In this document: positions 32,669 to 43,363 of the stretch, piece by piece | Layout of the letters: every line of letters begins with the position of its first letter | Numbering within the stretch: the first letter of the stretch is position 1 | Assembly: GCA_012845835.1 (NCBI GenBank) | Contig: JABAKD010000029.1 | Location: forward strand, 15,665,453-15,729,452 | DNA from: Undaria pinnatifida | Lineage: Eukaryota > Sar > Phaeophyceae > Laminariales > Alariaceae | DNA: 64,000 nucleotides | Reading direction: 5' to 3' | The notes under the pieces: model-generated | Databases searched by the model: none | The model's input: only the letters and a program-made list of their open reading frames with translations | What the model was told of the DNA's origin: nothing | Translations under genes and position numbers: made by a program

Positions 32669-33284
32669 CTAGTTTTATAATATATTTCATTTATTATATA
32701 CCTCATTCTACTAACAATCCGATAAGGGGTTCAGACGTGAAATTTTCAATCGGAAAAATGAAAGAAATATAGGGACGATTCCAGAACTCGTCACACAAAG
32801 ATCCCTTTTCTGCCGGGTAGATGGATGGAGCGTGTCTGGCCTATCAATAGCGCGTTCACCAGTACTGGGTGTAATCGAAGCACAAGGGTGGGTGCTGGTC
32901 GACACACGCACCCCTTTCTCACACTGTATTTACTTTTAGTATGTACTATGAAAAGCATTGCTGCATGCACGCTTTTTTCAGACGATCGATGTTACACTAT
33001 CAAATCACAAATATATCTCTTATTGTTCTTGGTCAAAATAAACGGGCCTAAACAACTTACGATTGATCTATTACAATTTGTTATACTCGCAGGAAGATTG
33101 ATAAGAGTCTTCGGTCACAAAACACAAGACAGAGACATGTATACGCTATTAAAGTAGCAAGACACTCAGCCATACAGTAACAAACGAAATAGAGAAATCA
33201 GTAATCACCGTAGATAAGGTACCAAACCACGTTTTTTGTCTTCCTTCCTTCCCAGTTACCTGAATGTCTGCCGTGTACATGTTG
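32669..33284. other. No gene seen
   Basis: Unique sequence with short ORFs only (66 and 110 codons), no motifs. Confidence 0.35.
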
Positions 33285-33515
33285 GTACTTTTTTTTTTGG
33301 TCCTCCGGCGGACGGGGAAAAACAAAGACAACTTCCCCCTGTTTTTATACACATGCATCGTGCGTCGATTTAACTCAATTGCATTCGCGCAATCTAGCGT
33401 TAGTTGACGTGTCCTGTGGTTGACGCGAGAGCTATATACTATATACCTGGTATAGCGATAGCGCGAGCTATTCCTACCGGCGGTCTCCATTACTACTAGT
33501 CCCGCAGCGTAAGCT
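33285..33515 (+). repeat. Family D copy
   Basis: It follows the family D order: T-run, TCCTCCGGCGGACGGGGAAA, ATACACATGCATCGTGCGTC, GATTTAACTCAATTGC, AGCGATAGCGCGAGCT, CCCGCAGCGTAAGCTTACG. See 55975 for the fullest copy. Confidence 0.7.
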
Positions 33516-33520
33516 TACGT

Positions 33521-34520
33521 TTATTATTATTGTGTTGTTCACACACAAACTCGCATTATCAAGTCTGTGAGGCTCCAGTCACTCTGGAGTGAGTGGATGA
33601 ATACAACAGGGAAAAAAAAAAACCAAACAGATAAAGTTCAAGATGGTACGCGTATAGTCTAGAATATATTTTGTAAAATTAAAAGTACGCTCCGTCCGGC
33701 TGTGAGATCGAAGATTTTGTCGAACATTATTTTTTTATGCTGTGTGTGTTATACTTCGATCGCGCGTACTACTGGGTGTGTGTCCTCCAGCCTCATTAAG
33801 TATATAGGTCGGCGACCCCCCTTGGAACTACAGCGCATCTTTTACCAGGGGCAACAGGGTGATGTTAGTCAGTCTGTGCGCGTGTACATGTCATCGATGA
33901 CCCACAGGGCATGCCTCCGCAAGAAAAAAATAGAGAGTTGAATAGGGAGTCAGCATATGTGCCAGGTCCATACATTGTACAGCATTGGTACAAACGTCTC
34001 ACCACTCGCGCCTGAAAAACCGACAACATATACGAGCAATGTACCGCTTGCCACCCAGAAAAGACTACCACGCATCATCTATTACATAGTAGTATCAATC
34101 GCTTCGCCTGCTACGCACGTCAGACACAATTCAATCAGAAAAATATGCTAAGAAAGAGAAAAGTAAGAGAGGGAAAAGTAAATGAAAGAATAGACAAGAA
34201 AACAAAGAAGAAAAACTTAAAAATGACAAGACAAGAAAAGACAAGACAACACGAAGAGGAAGCAAGGAAAGGGAAGATAAAAACTACTAGCAGACCCTTG
34301 TTTTGGACTCACTCAAGGCAGCACTGGGCTCATAGTAGAGCGGGTATCAAGGACATCAATGGCACTGTGGGAAGAACGCAACAAGGCGAAGAAGTCAGGG
34401 AAGCCTTACGCTAGCTTGTGCCGGCCATTGGAAGGCCCACAAAAATGTCAAGACAACGATGGCCAGACCTAGATTTAAGCCTGTTGGCCTGGACATCCCC
34501 CCTTCCCCCCCCCCCCCCCC
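33521..34520 (-). mobile_element. LINE-A 3' region, minus, split by family B
   Basis: On minus the 3' end lies at 33530 with a weak (CAA)-like tail. The conserved 3' block, the pyrimidine tract (purines on plus, 34140-34270) and the GGTCTGGCCATCGTTGTCTT block at about 34450-34470 follow upward. Family B (33665-33900) interrupts it between GCGTATAGTCTAGA and AGGGAGTCAGC. Confidence 0.75.
33665..33900 (+). repeat. Family B 5' part nested in LINE-A
   Basis: Runs from ACGCTCCGTCCGGCTGTGAG to CAGTCTGTGCGCGTG; the surrounding LINE-A is continuous elsewhere, so this family B copy inserted into it. Confidence 0.8.
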
Positions 34521-34559
34521 CCGTCTTTCCCCCTCCCCTCCGCCCCCCCTCCCTTTTAG

Positions 34560-34800
34560 ACTGATGCGTGGGTATGTCGACCCGACCCGACATGTCCCCT
34601 GAGGCTCAGGTGCTGTGGGGACAGGCACCCGGAACGTCACCGTTCCGGGAGAGGTGGGACTTGAACAAGCTCACCCACCAGCAAAAAAACCTGGCTGCGA
34701 GAAAAATGTAGAAGAACAGTCTTCCGCCGGACTTGGTCCAGCTACGGCCCACCCTACCCATTCGGGCGTTGGCCCTCGCAGTAATGGATATCGTTATTCT
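34560..34800 (+). repeat. Family D, 3' part
   Basis: Shares GTGTCGACCC-like start, CGGTTCCGGGAGAGGTGGGA-type block, CTCACCCACCAGCAAAAAAAC and GGACTTGGTCCAGCTACGG with CCACCCTACCCATTCGGGCG, found at 56225-56420. Confidence 0.75.
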
Positions 34801-34965
34801 ACAGCACGCGTAAGGTATTCATTCGTGGTGGTAGTCCTAACATGTTTTCCTGGCTTTCAGACCGGGCGCGTATTGCTATTGTTTGCGTTGCATAGCGATC
34901 GATGTGTAGCTGGCCTTACCCCGCTACACTCCCCCGCTGCCGAGTCTGCTGTCTACTGGTGAGTC

Positions 34966-35016
34966 TACTTGTTGTTGTTGTTGTTGTTCTCACATTAACT
35001 CGCAAAATCAATCTGG
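34966..35016 (-). mobile_element. LINE-A tail remnant
   Basis: (GTT)n followed by CTCACATTAACTCGCAAAAT: only the last about 30 bp of LINE-A plus tail remain. Confidence 0.75.
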
Positions 35017-35063
35017 CGAGTCTACGAACCGGTAGAAACGAGTTTCTTATTCTACACATATAT

Positions 35064-35212
35064 TATGAAAATTAAAATACACCCCAGCTGTGAGCTCGAA
35101 TATTTTGGCGAAACTCATCTTTGCAAGCTGTGTGTGATACTCCGATCATGAGTCTTACGGGTTGTGTGTCGGATATAGGTCGGCGACACCCCTTGCAACT
35201 ACAGTGTCAGAT
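35064..35212 (+). repeat. Family B 5' fragment
   Basis: Runs from AATACACCCCAGCTGTGAGC to CCCCTTGCAACTACAG; followed directly by a second, longer copy. Confidence 0.85.
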
Positions 35213-35571
35213 ATATTGTAAAAAATGAAAATACACTCCAGCTGTGAGATCGAAGATTTCGTCGAAACTCATCTATGCAAGCTGTGTGTGATACTCCGAT
35301 CGCGCGCATTACGAGTTGTGTGTCCTCATTAAGGATTTAGGTCGGCGACTCCCCTTGCAACTACAGTGTAGCTATCAGGGTCAACAGGGTGATTTTAGTC
35401 AGTCTGTGCGCTGAAACTATAAAACCCGTTTCTGAGGAAACCCGTTTCTGAGGGGGACAAAATCTAGGGCCTTACCCAATAAGCTAGCATATCTTTTAGC
35501 TTATATTGGCTTTGTGAGCTTATGGAAAAGCTTATGCCCGACCGAGCATAGCCACCATGCCAAATAGCTTA

Positions 35572-36541
35572 TGTGTGTGTGTTCTTCACATTAAACCGTT
35601 CTTCTACTCGTCGACATCCAGCACACCCAGTGTCCGTACTGATTCTTCACCCTAGAAAGATCAGCTCTGTGGTCACAAGCCACGACACAGAGATAATGCA
35701 TCGTAATGCATTCGACAACGCAATGTCATGCCCTAGTACTGGGTACGACAGGCACAACATACATACGTCAGCAACAGAAATACATTGGAAGAGAGAAATA
35801 CGAAATAAAAAAAAAAAAAAAGAAACAAACAAACAAAAACAAAAACAAAAAACAAAAAACAAAATAAGAAAACAAATAAAAACAAAGATAAAAATAAAAC
35901 AAAAAATGAAACAGACAAAATGAAGGGGAAATCGAAGAAACAACCCAACCGCAAAGGAGAGCCAAAGCTCGGAAAAGAAACATAATAAAATGAAATAAAA
36001 TAAAGTAAAGTAAAACCAAAATAAGATAATCCGAACACGAGCCAAAAACCTGGACACGCAAGGAGGGAACAAAGGGGAAAAAAATACCCCAGAGAAAGAC
36101 GAAAAGTGCTATGTACCTACTAGTCGGCCTGGTACCTTGCTACCCTGTCTGCCATCTCCTTCCTGCCTTCGTCCACCGCGGTCTCCCTTCTATTCCTCCT
36201 GTTGCCCCCCCTGCCCCCATTCCCTTGGACGGCTTTCCTTCTACTCCTCCTGTTTCCCCCCCTCCCCCCTTTGTGTTCTTCTCATTAAACCAAAATACCT
36301 TGTAAAAGAGAGAAACAACGAAAGAAACCAAGACAAAATAAATAAATAAATAAATAAAAAGGGGAGCCAAAGCACGGGAGATAGAAACATACCCCGAGCA
36401 TGAGCCAAAATGGACATGCAAGGGGGAAAGAAAGGGAAAGAGAAAAAATACCCCGGAAAAAAGAAACAAGTAGAAGAAGGAAGACTGGGAGGGCCAAATA
36501 AAACAGGCTCGTCACCTACCCACCATGCAAGACTCCCTTCA
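35572..36541 (-). mobile_element. LINE-B 3' region (family C), nested in hAT
   Basis: On minus it ends in GGTTTAATGTGAAGAAC plus a (CA)n tail (GT-run on plus, 35572-35580). Inside are a T-rich tract (A-rich on plus) and a second, diverged repeat of the same module (GGAGCCAAAGC ... AAATACCCC at 35950-36095 and 36361-36455 on plus). It is nearly identical to 52487-53440. Interpretation as a LINE 3' end comes from the copy at 57267. Confidence 0.7.
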
Positions 36542-37636
36542 TAAGGATAAGAAGGGGAAAGAAAAAAAATAAAATAAAATAAAATAAATAAATTCACGGA
36601 AAAATCAAAGTACCAAGACATCACATTCCGAGCAGCCGCAGCAGTTGGCGGTACGAGTTATGTGGGAGCATAACAAGGGAAATCGAGCATAAAAGGTGGT
36701 TATGCCCGCCTTCATTTCAGGTGTATTTGTTCGAATGGTTGTCTGGCAGCACGGTGGAGACGCCAAATGGGTGGCCGTACGGTAATAATGCAATTCACGA
36801 GGCTTAATTACCCCTTTTGTCGGCTCTGTTTATCGCGATATTGGACGGTTCTACATAAGAACACTTGAACACGCACACACACGCGCGCGCGCCCACGCGC
36901 CCACGCGAGCACAAAAAATGCGGAGAGCGCAAGGGACGCAGCCGATCTTCCGATCTTCCGATCTTGCAGCGATGGCAACCGCTCTTCTCAAGTACAACAG
37001 GGGGCGGGGAAAGTAGCATTGCGTCGTGCGGGGTGCGGGGGTACTGGGTAGTCGGCTGTGTTTGGCTAGCTCGCTAGCTCTGTTTTTGCTGTCGAGTTTA
37101 GAGTAGAGAGTTCAAGCAAATTTTCCAATTGACATGGTGGGCAGTTCATGGTGGGCGGTGGTATGGAAAAGGCAGCAAGGCACTGCTGTGCGCACTGGTT
37201 GTGCTGTATATGGACACAACACAATAACACACGACAACATCAATCAGAAGTAGTATGATGTACGTAAACATACGAGTATACACTTTCGAAGTATATAGGA
37301 GCATAGACTACAGACTATATATAGACTATACGAATCGTTTAGTCTATATTTTACTTTTTCAGCACTGACACACCTGCACCTGCCATGTCGCTTGTAGAAA
37401 AAAAAAAAGAGCATAAGAACCCACGTTTCACGAGCATATCGACGACAAGCAGGAATGCCCAACGAGTGTTAGACGAGCAAACACGCTTTCATCGAACAAA
37501 AATCAAGCTAGAGATGCAACAAAGAGCGAGCATAAGTCGAGCTTATCCGTGCAAAACTGGCATAAATCGCGAGCTTATTTCCAGTTTTAAAGCCTATGCT
37601 CGCTAAAAAAAAAAAGCTTATATTCAGAAAAAAAAA
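36542..37636. other. hAT interior, no ORF
   Basis: Contains (CA/CG)n at 36870-36905, three CCGATCTT octamers at 36942-36966, and unique filler. No transposase motif in any frame. Confidence 0.5.
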
Positions 37637-38097
37637 AGCTTATTGGGTAAGGCCCTAACAAAATCTGACAGCTGTGGAGGGAAATGTATCCTTTCATCAA
37701 GTGAATCTTGTAAGTCGAATAACCGGTGAGGGGGGGGGGCGGAGTTTTGAAGGACGTGGGGGCCTGGTTTTGATCAAAAGCGAGCGGGTTTGGAGGGGGG
37801 GAGAAGGGGGGGGAAATTTGTACATGTAAGTTATAATCCTTTCAAGGAGATAAATCTGACGGTTTTGGCACCAGATTTTTTTTTTTTGGGGGGGGGGGTT
37901 GGGGCGAGGGTGGGGCGTGTGGGGCAGCTCAATATGTGCGTGGAAACTATACATTATTTTGAGGGGATAAGTGTGACGGTTTTAGAAATAATGCATCAGT
38001 TTATCATGTATATCCTGGGGTAAGTCGTACAATCAGTGAGTAGAGAGAGGGTGAAAGATATATGTATGCGATGTATGCATCATAAAAATAACAATAC

Positions 38098-38405
38098 GCC
38101 CCCCCCCCTCACCGGTTATTCCGCTTACAACAGGATTCACTTGATAAACTGATGCATTTCCTTCTACCGCTGTCAGATTTGTCCTCCTCAGAAACGGGTT
38201 TTATAGTTTCCGCGCACAGACTGACCAACATCACGCTGTTGACCCTGACAGCTACACTGTAATTGTAAGGGGAGTCGCCGACTTATATCCTTAATGAGGA
38301 CACAAAACCCGGTAATACGCGCGATCGGAGTATTACGCACAGCTTGCAAATATGAGTTTCCACAAAATATTTGATCTCACAGCTGGGGTGTATTTTTATT
38401 TCAAT
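38098..38405 (-). repeat. Family B, minus, tail-to-tail with previous copy
   Basis: Runs on minus from AATACACCCCAGCTGTGAGA (38400) to the G-run (C-run on plus, 38099-38108). It faces the plus copy ending at 38080, giving an inverted pair. Confidence 0.85.
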
Positions 38406-38678
38406 AATATATCAATACAATGGGACTCGTACGTAAAATACGATATTTCTCGTCTTTTTTTTGGATCGCTGCTATCAGGTGGCCAACTGTTTCTTCTCCT
38501 GCGGGGCAAGCAAGACTGCCATGAGTACGTTATGAAGAATGTCTGGATCTCGGCCGCGCTCCGTGGTGGTGCTCGGCGTATTAGAAATCACTGAACTGGC
38601 TATATTTGGCGAGGGATTGCGCTCCGCTTCTCTGACACGAGCAGGTCACTTGGAACACAACATTTTATTTAACAAGTT
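38406..38678. other. Unique sequence, possible exon
   Basis: A frame through 38440-38594 reads LSGGQLFLLLRGKQDCHEYV then MKNVWISAALRGGARRIRN. It is not a repeat seen elsewhere in the window, but no family is recognised and the ORF start lies in family B. Confidence 0.2.
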
Positions 38679-38996
38679 TTGATGAACTTTTTCTTTCTTA
38701 TTTTTTGTGTTGCTAGGAAAAACATGGCCCGCTACCCGCCCAGTCTTGAATCGCCTGCTCCGTTGCTCCGTTTTTATCACAACCTCTCAGAGGTTGCAGC
38801 AGTAGAAGCAGCAGTAGCCGCAGCAGTTGTGGCAGCTCAAAAAGCAGCAGCAGCTGGAGCAATGTACAGTGGCAGCAGCAGTACACATTTACCGAGAGCA
38901 GAATCTCTCGCGGCGGCGAGCACGGCCGACGGTACAGGCAGGGTTGTATCATGCTCGGAAATGGACCCTGTCATCTCGCTTGGTGTGCCCGTGTAG
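38679..38996 (+). CDS. Uncharacterised Ala-rich ORF, candidate exon
   Basis: A pyrimidine-rich tract and GTTGCTAG (acceptor-like, about 38709-38717) precede AAAACATGGCC, a good start context (ATG at 38724). From there the protein reads MARYPPSLESPAPLLRFYHN, an Ala-rich helix (VAAVEAAVAAAVVAAQKAAA), and ends with ADGTGRVVSCSEMDPVISLG. It lies in non-repetitive DNA. No domain recognised; low complexity limits confidence. Confidence 0.3.
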   Translation: MMNFFFLIFCVARKNMARYPPSLESPAPLLRFYHNLSEVAAVEAAVAAAVVAAQKAAAAGAMYSGSSSTHLPRAESLAAASTADGTGRVVSCSEMDPVISLGVPV

Positions 38997-40293
38997 GCCG
39001 AAACTCCAAGGCACCATAAATCATCATATTCAATAATTTACGTCCCCTAATTTTGCGCCCATCAAGAAACTAGGAACGCATCTTTCAAGCCGTGGGGTTG
39101 TCTATTGTCCGCCTGCTCGCTCGCTCAATCGTTCCATTTCGTGGGTAGTATATGTGTGTGACACGTCTAGTTCCTCGTTTCACGAAACACATGTTACGTG
39201 CGTTACCTGTGACTACCTTTTGCCTTGCGACATCCCCGGGACTTCACGTTACACACATGTAAGAATGTCGGAACAGTCTGGAGTTTGGCGGAACGAAGAG
39301 GAAATATCGGAGAACCGGGTAGCATAGGAGGGGGGGGTGGTTCCAGGGGAAGGAATAGCGGAAAATAGGAGGACCTCAGCAGCAACAACGTAGCACACCA
39401 GCAGCACACCAGCAGCGAGTATCGGACACAACAACCGGTAGAGGAAGAAGGGAGTAGCGCCCACGCGGCAGCGACAGCAGCAGCAGTAGCAGTAGGGAGA
39501 ACACGTCGGCAGGAGCATAGGGGTAGAGAGGTGGCACGGGGAGACACCAATCGCAATCTACATTTCTGGGCAGGAGAGTGCGCACGACAGATGATGCAGC
39601 TTCAATGGAAACAGCAGCAGCAACACAGGAGGGTCAGCAGATTAGAAGGAAGGTCGTACGACTTGACGTTACACACATCTCGAAAGGGGAATCTTGCAAT
39701 ATCATGATACATGATATGTGAAGAATAAAAGAGCCAAAATGAAAATACCAAGGAAATATACGTATAGACTAGTAGTCTATAAATCTCTAAATATTATGAA
39801 AATTAAATTATTTTTATTTTATTTTCTCCGACCGAAGCGAGTTTCTAATCTACACCTGCGCCTCGCAATATAGGCTCCCATGAAAAAAATAGTTCGCGTG
39901 CGTGTATTCAACTAAACTTGATTTTAGTGTAGGATCATTTAGTTTTAGACTGCAGGTGACGGCAGACCACCACGGAGCAACAAAACACACACAACAGACC
40001 ACACGGGCAAAAACAGCAGCACACACCGCTCACACAGCCGGCACACAGCGCTCACACAGCGGGCAGCACACAGACAACGGGCGCAGCGGGCGACTATAGT
40101 GGCCAGCGGAGAGCGGGCATGGAGAGTGTGTGCCAGCTAGGGGTGTGTCCGCCGAATGTATCTACTGCTGTCTCGTGATGAAAGTAGGTCATCATGGAGA
40201 GACGTCCGTTGGGGGCGATTGACCTAAACTCGGTCCGTGCGCCAACGCCAGAAGGGTGACAGCAGACACGGCGGACGGGCTTGAGAGATACCA
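38997..40293. other. Non-repetitive region, CAG/CACA-rich patches
   Basis: CAGCAG-rich stretches at 39375-39500 and 39600-39625 give Ser/Leu/Cys-rich ORFs on minus that I treat as composition artefacts. ACTTGACGTTACACACAT occurs twice (39240-39258 and 39659-39677). CACACAGC-rich DNA lies at 39970-40085. No certain gene. Confidence 0.4.
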
Positions 40294-40440
40294 ATGAGTT
40301 TCGACAGGGTAGGCAAGCTTGGAAACTCCGACACCACGAAGGCTAGGTTGCGGGAAGAGGTTAGGCTGGTGGACTTAGCACAAAGCACGCGGGGTAGGTA
40401 CACAGGCATGGGCGTCTTCAACGCCGTCGCGGCCAACTAA
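40294..40440 (+). CDS. Small ORF, 48 codons, function unknown
   Basis: ATG at 40294 to TAA at 40438-40440 encodes MSFDRVGKLGNSDTTKARLR then EEVRLVDLAQSTRGRYTGMG and VFNAVAAN. The charged, helix-prone composition looks more protein-like than neighbouring frames, and the DNA is not repetitive. No splice sites or family support. Confidence 0.2.
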   Translation: MSFDRVGKLGNSDTTKARLREEVRLVDLAQSTRGRYTGMGVFNAVAAN

Positions 40441-40589
40441 TGACCACATCAATTGCAATACAACAAACGTCACATCGGCTCTATTCCACCTGTGGTGCCC
40501 CTCGCAATCACACGAACCAACGGCCCGCGGACGCACACGTCTGACGACAGTTACAACTATCATATATATGTCGCTCGTTTTAGCGACAG

Positions 40590-40855
40590 CTATTGTATCT
40601 TCCTCCGGCGGATTGAGAAAAATGAAGCTCACCACACTTCCACGTATTTTCATACGCGTCGTGTGTCGATTTAACTCAGTTGCTTTCGTAGCCCAACGCT
40701 GGCGCACCCCTCGGATCCCATTGAAGGTATAGCCTAAGCTGTCCTCATCAGTGGTCTTCGTTACAACCCCGGCAGCGCAAGCTACCGTTGTGTAAGGATG
40801 CGTGTGTATGTCGACAAGGCCTGTCCCCTAAGGGTCAGGGTCGGTGGAGGTAGCC
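40590..40855 (+). repeat. Family D copy
   Basis: Contains TCCTCCGGCGGATTGAGAAA, CTCACCACACTTCCACGTAT, CGTGTGTCGATTTAACTCAG, GCAGCGCAAGCTACCGTTGT and GTATGTCGACAAGGCCTGTC in the order of 55975-56280. It abuts family B at 40857. Confidence 0.8.
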
Positions 40856-40856
40856 A

Positions 40857-41790
40857 AATACACTCTAGCTGTGAGATCGAATATTGTGTCGAAACTCATA
40901 TTTGCAAGCTGTGCGTTATTACTTCGATCGCGCGTATTACGGGTTGTGTGTCCTCATTAAGGACAAAGGCCGGCGACTCCCCTTGCGACTACAGTGTAGC
41001 TATCAGGGCCAACAGGGTGATTTTAGGCAGTCTGTGCGCGTAAACTAGAAAAACCGTTTCTGAGGGGGACAAAATCTGACAGCTGTGGAAGGAATGCGTC
41101 CGTTTATAAATTGAATCCCGTCAGCCGAATAACCGGCGAGGGAAGGGCGGAGTTTTGAAGGACGTGGGGGCCTGATTTTAATCAAAAGGGGGGCGGGAGG
41201 GGGGGAGGGGATGAGAGACAGGTGGGGCAGCGCAATTTGTGCGTGGAAACTATAAATCCTTCATGTGGCGGAGGGGGGGAGGATGTGGCAGGGGGGGGCG
41301 GGGGGGGGGGGGGGGTCTTCACGTCGCATAGACGTTGGGGTTTGCTACACGCGTGGTGCTAGGTCTAGGCGATGGTGCGGGTGGTGGGGAAGGAGGGGGC
41401 GTTGCGGGCGGGGGGGCGGGGGGAGTTGCCGCGGCGGCATGGACGGCTCTAAAAAGATGATAAGGCGATATCCAGGGCGTGGAAGTGTTTGTTACTACGG
41501 CGGATTTCGATATTGCGCGGAGCGTTTGATCAAGAGAGAGCGAGGAAGATATGAAAAAATACAAAAGGAGGGGGGGAAGGGGGGGAGGAGGGCGGAGATG
41601 AGTTGGAGCTACGGCATGGATGGCTAGAAGGATAATGAGATGATATCGGTTGGCTGCTAGTGTTTACTACTCTTGTAAATTTTTATTTAAGGTGGGCCGT
41701 TCGAACAAGAGGGATCGGGGAGGCGGGGGGGGGGCGGGCATTTCAACATATGCGCGAAAACTATAAACCCTTAAAAGGGACGAATCTGAC
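40857..41790 (+). repeat. Family B copy with long G-runs
   Basis: A complete 5' part (to GGGGGACAAAATCTGACAGC at about 41079) is followed by variant G-rich blocks (41180-41420, 41560-41600, 41725-41740). Several contain four or more runs of G, so G-quadruplex formation is possible. Confidence 0.8.
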
Positions 41791-41929
41791 TGTTGTAGCA
41801 AAAGACACCCCTTTATATCACCCGCCTAGTAATAATGTGTATCATTCTAGAAGGTTTGATGTTACATGTAGTATGCGACCCAGTTCTTAGGTGCAGTAAA
41901 CAACTAGTTAAAAGCTTCGTCTAATATTT

Positions 41930-42075
41930 TGTCATTGTACATGGATCGAAAGATAGAATATTTCAATCGATTGGTACAATCGTGCAGATACCATTATTTT
42001 CTGACATCGCTAAGTATAAGAAAGATATACATACTGCCAAATACCACAAGCAAGGTGATGTGGTCATGCAATGCC
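41930..42075 (-). repeat. Family G, third copy
   Basis: The minus strand matches 24587-24710 (TGCATGACCACATCACC, ATATCTTTCTTAT, GCGATGTCAGAAAATAATGG). Confidence 0.75.
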
Positions 42076-42761
42076 ACCGCCATTGGGAACGAAAGGGAGA
42101 AATGCGAATCGTTAGTGCTTTGAAAGGAACGCCTAGTATACACGCGCTCAATTACGTTACGTTTTCGGTCATACTTCGGTTGGCATAGGTTGGGAGGCGA
42201 TCATGCAGACGGTATGTACGGAATACCCTACGTAATAAGTTGGTAGTGCGGTTTACCGCCATGATAACATATCTGTCTGTACCTCCTTTTCACATCATTA
42301 TTGTCTTACATATACGATTTTACGCCTATGGTTTTTACCGTGCCGATGTGGGGCCCTGACGTCCCCAACTCTAAGACAGAGATATATATATATATATTAC
42401 AAATACACCGAGCTAGGTGACGTTAGCATGCGATGTCAACACTATTGAACGCGAGGATGACTTTACTTTGTTAAGCATCTGCTACTGCGTTTGGAGAAGA
42501 CGTTATTATAGAATATATTCATACCATTCTTTATTCTCGCAGTAATCTTGTCCTCCCTCCCAGTAGTAGTAATAACTTAGGGTTAGGGGTCACATTGCGG
42601 GCCCTCATCTCCCTCCCCACTAGGGTACGTGCAGTGATTAACCGCGGGAAGAATTCGGCATTTTTCCCCTCGTGGACTCGCGTAGAATTGTACCTACCCA
42701 CGCTGTTAGGCGCTTTCAGCAGTTGATCCCCCTTTTTTTGCATCTTTTGCAATAGTGTCAA
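42076..42761. other. No gene seen; (TA)n run
   Basis: A (TA)n run at 42383-42397. Unique sequence with no supported ORF. Confidence 0.35.
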
Positions 42762-42840
42762 TGTCTCTCCACGTTGGAATCGAAGCCAAGGACCAAAGGG
42801 AGTAGTATTAGAGGGTAACCACTAGACTGTCGGGGCGACA
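42762..42840 (-). tRNA. tRNA-like sequence (pseudo-tRNA)
   Basis: On minus the sequence contains ACAGTCTAGTGGTTACC, a canonical D-arm/A-box, and GGCTTCGATTCCAACG, a B-box with one extra base. The ends TGTC and GACA can pair. No standard anticodon stem can be drawn, and an A-rich run (AAAAAAAGGGGG) lies about 30 bp downstream. It is either a decayed tRNA gene or the head of another SINE. Confidence 0.45.
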
Positions 42841-43363
42841 GGCAACCTGAAACGAATGCAAGGATTAAATGAAACGCGAGTGAGTGTTTTCTTCGCATTT
42901 AGCTGATATTCCAGGGGTTATCCCACCAACATGCATCTACATACTACCTCAAAACAACCAGTACTGTTGCTGTAGAAGTAGTGATAACGTAGTAGTGTCC
43001 GTGACGATGCCTGTTAATAGATAAACGATCTGTCTGTTGTGTGGTCGCAAACTACAAGACAACACAGCTGGCAGCTGGTAGGCATTCCAAATACAGGAAC
43101 GTACTTCAATTTGACCATGCTAATTCAACGGTAATGAACACGCAGCAGGCAACTACAACAATGCAGGCCAGAAAACAAAACCATTTGCTATTTGCGGTAA
43201 CAGAAATACGGAGTACATATTATACATGGTCAATAAGCACGAGAGAAGAAACCCAAGAAAAAAATAGTACTCTATGATGATCTTAGAAGGATGGAAACAT
43301 GACGGGGCCAAAATGAAAAGCAAAGCACAACGGACGCTTATATTATATCCTAATACAACCTCT
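42841..43363. other. No gene seen
   Basis: Unique sequence up to the copia LTR. Confidence 0.35.

Larger units (their letters stand above)
35465..37657. mobile_element. Non-autonomous hAT-type DNA transposon
   Basis: The ends are perfect 21-bp inverted repeats beginning TAGGGCCTTACCCAATAAGC (35465-35485 and 37637-37657). Both sides carry the 8-bp target duplication ACAAAATC (35457-35464 and 37658-37665). 8-bp duplications and ends of the form (C/T)A(G)NG are hallmarks of the hAT superfamily. Subterminal AGCTTAT/ATAAGCT motifs recur about ten times near both ends, as expected for transposase binding sites. No transposase ORF is present, so it would need one supplied in trans. About half of its length is a nested LINE-B 3' end. 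Confidence 0.9.
35222..38080 (+). repeat. Family B copy split by a hAT element
   Basis: The 5' part (35222-35464) stops inside GGGGGACAAAATC and resumes at 37658 with ACAAAATCTGACAGCTGTGG, continuing through G-rich blocks to about 38080 (GTAAGTCGTACAATCAGTGA). The 8-bp overlap is the target duplication of the inserted element. Confidence 0.9.

Noticed and set aside
35647-36072. Phe/Leu/Cys-rich hydrophobic ORFs on minus (also at 52568, 53145, 57379) that look like multi-pass membrane proteins
   Set aside because: They are readings of the T-rich tract of LINE-B 3' regions; the same ORF recurs at every copy with length changes in A/T runs.
36942-36966. Three CCGATCTT octamers, resembling the end of a common sequencing adapter
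   Set aside because: The surrounding adapter sequence is absent and the flanks are continuous genomic DNA; an 8-bp tandem repeat is the simpler explanation.
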